From Rickettsia typhi (lineage in GTDB: Bacteria > Pseudomonadota > Alphaproteobacteria > Rickettsiales > Rickettsiaceae), in the NCBI GenBank assembly GCA_945875975.1, contig CAMCMD010000027.1:1-12693 (forward strand): a stretch of DNA of 12,693 nucleotides, read 5' to 3'. Positions within the stretch are counted from its first letter, which is position 1, and every line of letters begins with the position of its first letter. Of the stretch, positions 7,959-12,693 are shown piece by piece. The notes beneath the pieces are model-generated. The model was not told the DNA's origin. It ran no database searches and was given only the letters and a program-made list of their open reading frames with translations. Made by a program: the position numbers and the translations under genes.

Positions 7959-8292
7959 CACTAAGCAGATCATGGCCCTCACAGGAGCCGCCGCAACTCA
8001 AGTTAAAGTTCTTTTAGCTCAGCGAGGCAAAGACTCACTGGGTATTAGAATTGGGATAAAGTCTGGAGGCTGCTCTGGATTAAAATATTTTGTAGAATAT
8101 GCAGACGAAAAGGGGCATTTCGATGAAATAATAAGTGATAAAGGCGTAAATGTTCTTATTGATCCAAAAGCCTTGATGTATCTTCTTGGCACAGAAATGG
8201 ATTATATGGAAGAGAAGTTCAAGTCAGGATTTACCTTCACTAATCCAAACGAAAAAGGCAAATGTGGCTGTGGCAGTTCATTTAATGTATGA
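7951..8292 (+). CDS. iscA: A-type iron-sulfur carrier IscA
   Basis: IscA-type proteins bind iron or an intermediate cluster and pass it to targets, particularly for [4Fe-4S] proteins. The 113-residue product has the HesB fold signature: GIKSGGCSGLKY with C41, and the C-terminal GKCGCGSSF with C105 and C107, the three cluster ligands. Its ATG lies inside the last codons of iscU (8-base overlap in another frame), and it is the last gene of the operon. The longer KFKSGFTFTNPNEKGKCGCG end is normal for IscA. It could be called ErpA or SufA by sequence alone, but position next to iscU supports IscA. In the classical isc order hscB, hscA and fdx would follow; here they do not. Confidence 0.93.
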   Translation: MTNTKQIMALTGAAATQVKVLLAQRGKDSLGIRIGIKSGGCSGLKYFVEYADEKGHFDEIISDKGVNVLIDPKALMYLLGTEMDYMEEKFKSGFTFTNPNEKGKCGCGSSFNV

Positions 8293-8328
8293 TATATTAG
8301 TTGTTGAACTCGAGTCCACCATCTTAAG

Positions 8329-8433
8329 TTAGGATAACTTTATTATAGTTATTGAATAAATCAATAGCATCATTGCTATTATACAGAACATTAAAGTGTA
8401 ATTCTTTTGTTGTCTTTTTGAAGGTTTCTTCAT
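8329..8433 (-). CDS. 34-residue single-span membrane protein, CoxF-like
   Basis: The minus strand from ATG 8433 to TAA 8331-8329 encodes 34 residues: a basic, hydrophilic start (MKKPSKRQQKNY), one hydrophobic span of about 20 residues (FCIIAMMLLIYSITIIKL) and a stop directly after. The positive N-terminus predicts N-in, C-out topology. A basic head followed by a span ending in an aromatic residue and then TI-[IV]-KL resembles the tiny proteins found beside ctaG and other cytochrome oxidase assembly genes in alphaproteobacteria (CoxF-like). That similarity is from memory and is inference. No oxidase gene is adjacent here; it lies between iscA (convergent) and typA (divergent). A stop codon sits five codons upstream in frame, so ATG 8433 is the natural start; no strong Shine-Dalgarno is seen. 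It may be real yet too short for most gene finders. Confidence 0.45.
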   Translation of the reverse strand: MKKPSKRQQKNYTLMFCIIAMMLLIYSITIIKLS

Positions 8434-8471
8434 ATTTAATCTTGCTTATGGGTCAATAATTCTCTCCGTGA

Positions 8472-8507
8472 TATAGTCAATCACATTGAATATGGTGATT
8501 CACTATA
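8472..8507. repeat. 13-bp inverted repeat between divergent genes
   Basis: TATAGTCAATCAC (8472-8484) and GTGATTCACTATA (8495-8507) pair at 12 of 13 positions around a 10-base loop. It lies 39 bases upstream of the small minus-strand gene and 40 bases upstream of the typA -35 box. On the minus strand the right arm contains TATAGT, a possible -10 box. It could be an operator for one or both genes; there is no T-run to make it a terminator. Confidence 0.5.
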
Positions 8508-8548
8508 ATACCCTAATTTGGTGCTCAAAAGGTATGTTTTTTTTCAAA

Positions 8549-8577
8549 TTGATATTTAAGAAAAAATACTGTATGAT
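8549..8577 (+). promoter_or_regulatory. typA promoter
   Basis: TTGATA (8549-8554), 17-base spacer, TATGAT (8572-8577): five of six matches in each box. Transcription would start near 8584, about 33 bases before the typA ATG. Confidence 0.7.
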
Positions 8578-8616
8578 CACAAATCCTAAATTTTAAGAAA
8601 AAAGAAAGAATAGTTA

Positions 8617-10437
8617 ATGGCATTATCAATAAGAAACATTGCAATCATTGCCCACGTTGATCACGGCAAAACAACACTGATCGATAAAATGCTATCCCAA
8701 AGTGGCTTATTCCGAGCTAATCAATCGGTAAGTGAAAGAGCTATGGATTCTAATGATCTTGAAAGAGAGCGTGGAATTACAATTTTGGCAAAATGCACAG
8801 GCGTTGATTGGAAAGATACTAAAATTAATATTATTGACACGCCTGGGCACGCAGATTTCGGTGGTGAAGTAGAGCGTATCTTAAGTATGGTTGATGGAGT
8901 CGTGCTTCTTGTCGATGCAGCAGAAGGGCCAATGCCACAGACTAAATTTGTACTTGGAAAAGCGCTAAAGCTTGGTCTAAAGCCAATTGTTGTTATCAAT
9001 AAAATTGATCGTAGTGATGAAAGAGCGAATGAAGTGCTTGACGAGATATTCGATCTTTTTATGGCTCTGGAGGCAACTAACGAGCAGTTAGATTTCCCTG
9101 TAATTTATGCTTCAGGCCGTAATGGTTGGGCAGTAAAAGAGTTAGAACATCCAAGAGAAAATCTAGATGCATTATTTGATACTATAATATCTTATGTTAA
9201 ACAACCGGTATCTGATATTAATTCTCCATTCTCAATGATTGTTACAACAAAGGAATATGATGCTTATTTAGGTAGAATTTTAACTGGTAGAATAGAGTCT
9301 GGTATTGCTAAAATTAATATGCCTATAAAGGTCATTAATTGTGATGGGATGCTAGTGGAAAGCGGCCGAATTACTAAAATGCTAACCTTCAAAGGTCTTG
9401 AAAGATTACCAATAACCACAGCGGAAGCGGGAGATATTATCGCTATTGCTGGTCTTGAAAAAGCTAACGTTGCAGATACGATTGCAGCACCGGAGGTTGA
9501 AAAAGCTCTCGCAGCTCAACCAATTGATCCACCGACACTTTCGATGTTATTTTCAATCAATGATTCCCCGCTTGCCGGACGAGAAGGTGATAAACTTACT
9601 TCGAGAGTACTTAGAGCTAGGTTGATGCGTGAAGTTGAGGGGAATGTTGCGATTAAAATTTCTGAAACAGAACAATCGGACGCATTTGATGTTGCTGGAC
9701 GTGGAGAGTTGCAGCTTGGTGTATTGATTGAAACAATGCGCAGAGAAGGTTTTGAGCTTTCAATTAGCAGGCCAAGAGTATTGTTTAAAGAAGACCCAGA
9801 AACAGGCGAGAGATTAGAGCCAATGGAAGAAGTTCAGATTGACATTGATTCTGAATTTGTTGGTAGTGTTGTGGAGTCAATGAATTTACGCAAAGCGCAA
9901 ATCAAAGATATGCGCGAAACTGGTGCGGGAAAAAGTCGTTTAATATTTATTGCTCCATCTAGAGGCCTTATTGGTTACCATGGCCCGTTTCTTACAGAAA
10001 CCAGAGGCACCGGCGTTATGAGCAGAATATTTCACGGATATAGCCCTTATTGTGGAAAAATTGAAGGACGTAGAAATGGTGTGCTAATATCCATGGAAGA
10101 TGGTAATGCTGTTGCTTATGCACTTTGGAATCTTGAAGATAGAGGCAGTATGCTCATTGGCACAGGAGTACCTGTATATAAAGGAATGATTATTGGAGAG
10201 CATAATAGAGATAATGATCTAGAGGTAAATCCAATCAAATCTAAACAATTATCAAATGTTAGAGCAAGTGGTAAGGATGAAGCGATAAGACTTTCTCCAC
10301 CGAAATTGATGTCGCTTGAACAAGCAATTGCCTACATTCAGGATGATGAATTAGTTGAAGTTACACCAAAATCTATTCGTTTGCGTAAACGCTACCTTGA
10401 TCAGAATGAACGTAAGAGAATGTCGAGAAAAGATTGA
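8617..10437 (+). CDS. typA: translational GTPase TypA/BipA
   Basis: TypA (BipA) is an EF-G-like GTPase that binds 70S ribosomes and helps large-subunit assembly and growth under stress. The 606-residue protein matches family length. GTPase motifs are all present: AHVDHGKT (12-19), ERGIT (51-55), DTPGH (74-78), NKID (128-131) and SGRNG (166-170). A beta-barrel domain II (about 205-295), an EF-G domain III-like part (about 305-385), domain V (about 395-480; PSRGLIGY) and the BipA-specific C-terminal domain ending in basic residues follow in order. The poly-A-rich leader has AGAAAGAA ahead of the ATG as a weak ribosome binding site. It appears to be a single-gene unit, with its own promoter at 8549 and a strong terminator at 10472. 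There is no sign of damage. Confidence 0.97.
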   Translation: MALSIRNIAIIAHVDHGKTTLIDKMLSQSGLFRANQSVSERAMDSNDLERERGITILAKCTGVDWKDTKINIIDTPGHADFGGEVERILSMVDGVVLLVDAAEGPMPQTKFVLGKALKLGLKPIVVINKIDRSDERANEVLDEIFDLFMALEATNEQLDFPVIYASGRNGWAVKELEHPRENLDALFDTIISYVKQPVSDINSPFSMIVTTKEYDAYLGRILTGRIESGIAKINMPIKVINCDGMLVESGRITKMLTFKGLERLPITTAEAGDIIAIAGLEKANVADTIAAPEVEKALAAQPIDPPTLSMLFSINDSPLAGREGDKLTSRVLRARLMREVEGNVAIKISETEQSDAFDVAGRGELQLGVLIETMRREGFELSISRPRVLFKEDPETGERLEPMEEVQIDIDSEFVGSVVESMNLRKAQIKDMRETGAGKSRLIFIAPSRGLIGYHGPFLTETRGTGVMSRIFHGYSPYCGKIEGRRNGVLISMEDGNAVAYALWNLEDRGSMLIGTGVPVYKGMIIGEHNRDNDLEVNPIKSKQLSNVRASGKDEAIRLSPPKLMSLEQAIAYIQDDELVEVTPKSIRLRKRYLDQNERKRMSRKD

Positions 10438-10471
10438 CATCCTTAGTTTAAATGCTTTAACCTAAAGTATT

Positions 10472-10510
10472 GGGGTTACTATATTATTATTTAGTAACCC
10501 CTTATTTAAT
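10472..10510 (+). terminator. Rho-independent terminator after typA
   Basis: GGGGTTACTA (10472-10481) and TAGTAACCCC (10492-10501) form a perfect 10-bp stem with a 10-base loop, followed by TTATTTAATT. It starts 34 bases after the typA stop. The next gene begins only 18 bases further on, so either that gene has a promoter close to or inside the hairpin, or some readthrough feeds it. Confidence 0.85.
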
Positions 10511-10528
10511 TAATATGGTTAATAGGTA

Positions 10529-11374
10529 ATGTCAAAGCAATCTGAAAATCCACTCGTTCTGAGTCTACCTGAGATGTATAAGCAGCTACGAGCTAAGATC
10601 ATTGATGGGTCTATTTCACCTGAAGAAACCAAGCAATTATACAGTGAATTTGCTAAGATTACGCCAGCTGAGGCAAGAGCTAAAGGAATTAAAGCAATGA
10701 ATAAAGATCTTCATACAGAAATTTCTAGCGAGAAATTTCATAGCTTTGCTTCCAAGTTAGTAGAAGTAGAAAAGCAAATCGTAACAGAAGCGAACCCAAT
10801 AAAAGATACAGATTTGCCTGAACAAAGGAAAGCTGTGATGCAAAAAAGATGTGCTGAGTATATGAGAAATACATCTCTTGCCAAAAATGTTGTGCTATAT
10901 GAATGTACTAAAAATGGATTTGCAAAAAATATATCTGAATCTTTGCTAAAGGGCGATGAAAAGGGAACGAAGAAGCATCTTGCTAATCTAAAAATCCCAG
11001 ATTACTTGCAAGAACACTACTCATCAATAACACAGTTTTATAAAGAAAATGGTAATGAAAAAGGTGCAATGACTAATTTGGTTTTTCATGTAATAAATAC
11101 ATCGGTTACTCAGTATGGTAAAGCAACTATTCAGCCTGGCCCTGAATATAATAACTTTGTTAAATCTTTAAACGCTGTAAGTAAAAAAGTGTATTCTACT
11201 AAAATTCCAGGGTCGTACAACAAATTAGGATCTCAAATTCCAGGATATACACCGGAAACTGTTCCAACCTTTATGGAGAGAGTAGGAAGTGCTATAAGTT
11301 CTTTCGTTGATAAAATTAAGGGACTTGTTGGTGTTAAAGAAAAATCTGCCACACCAGGGGCTCAAAATATATAA
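10529..11374 (+). CDS. unrecognised protein, probably C-terminally truncated by a TAA stop
   Basis: I do not recognise this 281-residue protein. It has no signal peptide or clear membrane span. The N-terminal part (about 10-140) is predicted helical and charged (LPEMYKQLRAKIIDGSISPE, ITPAEARAKGIKAMNKDL). The middle (about 145-215) is also helical. A linker with PGSYNKLGSQIPGYTPETVP (227-246) leads to a short amphipathic helix, MERVGSAISSFVDKIKGLVG. After the stop at 11372-11374 the same frame runs on without interruption for 78 codons, so the ancestral product was probably about 360 residues with a disordered Pro/Ser/Thr/Lys tail. A nonsense mutation, or a base error in the sequence, would explain this. 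ATG 10529 follows TAGGTA, a weak ribosome binding site. A host-directed or lineage-specific role is possible, but nothing in the sequence proves it. Confidence 0.75.
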   Translation: MSKQSENPLVLSLPEMYKQLRAKIIDGSISPEETKQLYSEFAKITPAEARAKGIKAMNKDLHTEISSEKFHSFASKLVEVEKQIVTEANPIKDTDLPEQRKAVMQKRCAEYMRNTSLAKNVVLYECTKNGFAKNISESLLKGDEKGTKKHLANLKIPDYLQEHYSSITQFYKENGNEKGAMTNLVFHVINTSVTQYGKATIQPGPEYNNFVKSLNAVSKKVYSTKIPGSYNKLGSQIPGYTPETVPTFMERVGSAISSFVDKIKGLVGVKEKSATPGAQNI

Positions 11375-11611
11375 ACTTCTGTAATTACCCCTATTGTACC
11401 AAAAGATCCGAAACAACAAAGTGTAGTGCCAGAAAAAATAGTAACAACAGTAATAGATGGGCCGGCTTCAAGACCTAGATCGAATGCTGTATCTGAAGCA
11501 GCTTCTTTAAGAAAGGGATTAAAACCAACTCTTTCTGCAGAGAGTACTACTACCTATCCGCCTAACAAAGCTAAAGGCAAGGCTAGTGATATAGGTAGTA
11601 GAGTAAGATAG
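11375..11611 (+). pseudogene. in-frame 3' remainder of the preceding gene
   Basis: Directly after the TAA at 11372-11374 the same phase stays open for 78 codons to TAG at 11609-11611. The encoded segment is low-complexity and polar (TSVITPIVPKDPKQQSVVPE, VIDGPASRPRS, AESTTTYPPNKAKGKASD), like the disordered tail of the upstream protein and with similar codon use. A GTG at 11426 could start a 61-residue product, but it has no Shine-Dalgarno and the composition fits a tail rather than a separate protein. I therefore read it as the severed C-terminus. Confidence 0.65.
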
Positions 11612-11620
11612 AAATTATAA

Positions 11621-11947
11621 ATGAATAATATACATACTGTTAACGTTAATACTCTGCATTCTTGGCTTAACGAAACCAAGGTAATCATCTTGGATGTAAG
11701 GGAGCCTTATGAATATAATGAGGGTCACATCAAGGAAGCTATAAACATTCCTTTGTCGACTATCCTAGTAGGAATTGATCAATTAAAAAACATTCAAGGC
11801 AAGAAAATTGTTCTTCAATGCAGAGTTGGTGGGCGTTCAATGCGCGCTTGCCAATTGTTACAGGCAGAAGGGTTAGAGCATGATGTATGGAATCTTGAAG
11901 GAGGTATAGATGCTTGGAAAGAAGCGGGATATAAAGTTCATACATGA
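11621..11947 (+). CDS. single-domain rhodanese
   Basis: Rhodaneses carry sulfane sulfur as a persulfide on one active cysteine. The 108-residue protein is one complete domain: VIILDVREPYEYNEGHI (21-37), the GHI...INIP strand (35-44), the active loop CRVGGRS with C67 at its first position, then the C-terminal VWNLEGGIDAWKEAGY. The CxxGxR-type six-residue loop fits thiosulfate or polysulfide sulfurtransferases such as GlpE and PspE. There is no signal peptide, so it should be cytoplasmic. It begins 9 bases after the end of the interrupted gene's frame and may share its transcript. No clear Shine-Dalgarno is seen. It may exchange sulfur with the desulfurases in this window, but nothing in the sequence ties them together. 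Confidence 0.9.
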   Translation: MNNIHTVNVNTLHSWLNETKVIILDVREPYEYNEGHIKEAINIPLSTILVGIDQLKNIQGKKIVLQCRVGGRSMRACQLLQAEGLEHDVWNLEGGIDAWKEAGYKVHT

Positions 11948-11989
11948 TCAAATTATAACATCAATAGTTATAGCAATCCCAAATTATTA

Positions 11990-12018
11990 TTGACTGGTCA
12001 GTTTAATATTGTTATAAG
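11990..12018 (+). promoter_or_regulatory. tRNA-Gln promoter
   Basis: TTGACT (11990-11995), 17-base spacer, TATAAG (12013-12018), near-consensus in both boxes. The start would fall near 12025, about 8 bases before the mature tRNA. Confidence 0.75.
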
Positions 12019-12032
12019 ATCTATAGTCATAT

Positions 12033-12108
12033 TGGGATGTAGCTCAGTTGGTAGAGCAACGGTTTTTGGTATCGTAGGTCGAAGGTTCGAGTCCTTCCGT
12101 CCCAGCCA
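12033..12108 (+). tRNA. tRNA-Gln (anticodon UUG)
   Basis: A 76-base cloverleaf folds completely. The acceptor stem is TGGGATG/CGTCCCA, the D stem GCTC/GAGC, the anticodon stem ACGGT/ATCGT (one G-T pair) and the T stem GAAGG/CCTTC with loop TTCGAGT. The anticodon is TTG at 12066-12068, reading CAA and CAG. The weak U1-A72 first pair and G73 are identity elements of glutamine tRNAs. The CCA end is encoded (12106-12108). In Rickettsiales this tRNA is usually charged with Glu first and amidated by GatCAB. Confidence 0.96.
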
Positions 12109-12425
12109 TTCTTATTTTTAGTGCATTTCACAAACATACCAAAGGTTTACACAAGATGTAGACTAGTCTGTGACGTTTATTCAAGTTCAAGCCATATGTG
12201 TCCTAAGGCACAGCATAGTTCTCATAATGGACTAAATAATCGAGCTAAGAATGTGCGCCAACCGACACGAAGAAAGGATAAATCATTAATTAAACTCAAA
12301 TCTCCGCAAAGGGTACAAAATACATGAGCTGCTTTTGCTAAATCCATCTGGAATGACGCTACTCAAAAACTTCTTCACGCCTAAAATTCAAGGAATTAGC
12401 CTTTTTACGGTCTTAATTCAACAAC
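12109..12425. other. gene-poor stretch after the tRNA, probably decayed DNA
   Basis: No convincing gene is visible in these 317 bases. The plus-strand frame opening at GTG 12121 has an irregular, Cys/Ser/Arg-rich composition and no ribosome binding site. The minus-strand frame at 12347-12222 is more protein-like but short. Base composition is a little less AT-rich than in the flanking intergenic DNA, which fits a relic of coding or mobile DNA. On the minus strand the sequence starting GGGGCACTGTCAAGTT at 12439 has the look of an insertion-sequence end, but no partner repeat is visible. Confidence 0.4.
12222..12347 (-). pseudogene. possible 41-codon gene fragment
   Basis: The minus strand from ATG 12347 to TGA at 12224-12222 encodes 41 residues with natural-looking composition (MDLAKAAHVFCTLCGDLSLI, then FLRVGWRTFLARLF). 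A stop codon lies shortly upstream in frame and there is no Shine-Dalgarno. I do not recognise it. It may be the remnant of a longer gene rather than a working one. Confidence 0.2.
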
Positions 12426-12453
12426 TTGACAGTGCCCCATTATAGGATACTAT
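12426..12453 (+). promoter_or_regulatory. candidate promoter for the Fic gene
   Basis: TTGACA (12426-12431), a 16-base spacer and TACTAT (12448-12453). The -10 lies within GATACTAT (12446-12453), the same 8-mer that forms each arm core of the palindrome at 12521-12546. If used, the leader would be about 90 bases and contain the palindrome. Confidence 0.4.
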
Positions 12454-12520
12454 GAGGCTTCTTTCATTTGACCCTTAATATATAACTAACTCAATAGTTT
12501 GCACAATATTTATTGGACAA

Positions 12521-12546
12521 GTGATACTATCATATGATAGTATCAC
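12521..12546. promoter_or_regulatory. perfect 26-bp palindrome just before the Fic start codon
   Basis: The left half GTGATACTATCAT (12521-12533) is the exact reverse complement of the right half ATGATAGTATCAC (12534-12546), with no mismatch and no spacer. Each half contains a GATA-N-TATC unit that is itself nearly palindromic. It ends 3 bases before the Fic ATG and leaves no room for a Shine-Dalgarno. It could be an operator for autoregulation, or an RNA hairpin covering the start codon. Confidence 0.65.
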
Positions 12547-12549
12547 TAC

Positions 12550-12693
12550 ATGAAGTATAAGCCACCGTTTACTATTACAAATAATATTCTTACTCTTTGT
12601 CAGAGTATTGGTAAAGAACTAGGTTTTTTGGAAGGAACAAAAATTCTTACTCCTTCAGTACAATTGCGAAAAGATAATCAAATTAAAACTATT
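12550..12693 (+). CDS. Fic-family protein, N-terminal fragment at window edge
   Basis: The first 48 codons begin MKYKPPFTITNNILTLCQSI and end at LRKDNQIKTI. The KPPFTIT-x-x-IL opening, followed about 30 residues later by LRK-x-NQIKTI, matches the N-terminal region of chromosomal Fic-domain proteins, which usually AMPylate target proteins. In such proteins the inhibitory S/T-x-x-x-E-G/N helix comes immediately after this point and the catalytic HPFx[DN]GNxR later; both lie outside the window, so activity cannot be judged. ATG 12550 is the first possible start, since an in-frame TAG lies at 12538-12540. There is no Shine-Dalgarno, and a perfect palindrome ends 3 bases upstream. Some related proteins form toxin-antitoxin pairs or regulate themselves. 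Its location after a tRNA and a decayed region suggests accessory DNA. Confidence 0.7.
   Translation, partial: MKYKPPFTITNNILTLCQSIGKELGFLEGTKILTPSVQLRKDNQIKTI

Noticed and set aside
8363..8380. 7-bp hairpin (AATAGCA/TGCTATT) as iscA terminator
   Set aside because: Short, no T-run, and it falls inside the small minus-strand reading frame, so the symmetry may be a by-product of coding.
8536..8545. Run of T as a terminator for the isc operon
   Set aside because: No stem precedes it; it lies just upstream of the typA -35 box and is more likely promoter-upstream AT-rich DNA.
11426..11611. Separate 61-residue gene
   Set aside because: It starts at GTG without a Shine-Dalgarno and is in phase with the upstream gene; a severed tail explains it better.
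12121..12327. 68-codon plus-strand frame after the tRNA
   Set aside because: Starts at GTG with no ribosome binding site, and the irregular Cys/Ser/Arg-rich composition does not look like a protein.
1..12693. CRISPR array or tandem direct repeats
   Set aside because: No regularly spaced direct repeats were found when reading through the window.

Overview
The window is an AT-rich stretch of a Rickettsiales genome, most probably from the family Rickettsiaceae. This rests on the protein sequences: the IscS protein, tandem cysteine desulfurase genes in front of iscU and iscA, a double-membrane envelope (LptD), and lineage-specific small proteins with no wider family I can name. No rRNA, CRISPR array or intact insertion sequence is visible.

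Layout. Positions 1-1382 (minus) hold the first 460 codons of lptD (LPS export to the outer membrane), divergent from xseA (1423-2781, exonuclease VII large subunit). After a 168-base regulatory gap come three plus-strand genes, each with an unusually strong Shine-Dalgarno: an unrecognised helical protein (2950-3453), a BON-domain lipoprotein (3484-3861) and a secreted double-BON protein (3976-4509). They look like an envelope-maintenance or stress group. An imperfect hairpin (4543-4598) separates them from the iron-sulfur cluster operon iscR - nifS-like - iscS - iscU - iscA (4733-8292). This operon is preceded by a promoter that overlaps a good match to a type 1 IscR operator, so IscR probably represses it when its own [2Fe-2S] cluster is loaded. 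The chaperone genes hscB and hscA and the ferredoxin gene are not next to it.

Positions 8293-8616 hold an unannotated 34-residue single-span membrane protein on the minus strand (8329-8433), a 13-bp inverted repeat and a good promoter for typA (8617-10437, a translational GTPase). typA ends at a strong terminator. Next is a gene for an unrecognised protein (10529-11374) whose frame continues in phase for 78 more codons past a TAA stop, so it looks recently truncated. A single-domain rhodanese follows (11621-11947), then tRNA-Gln(UUG) with its own promoter and an encoded CCA.

Beyond the tRNA, about 440 bases are gene-poor and look like decayed DNA. The window ends in the first 48 codons of a Fic-family protein. 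A perfect 26-bp palindrome ends 3 bases before its start codon, and the arm core of the palindrome recurs over a candidate -10 box upstream. Most genes are conserved housekeeping. The less ordinary items are the Fic palindrome, the small membrane protein, the interrupted gene, the inverted repeat around a -35 box upstream of the BON group, and the IscR operator.
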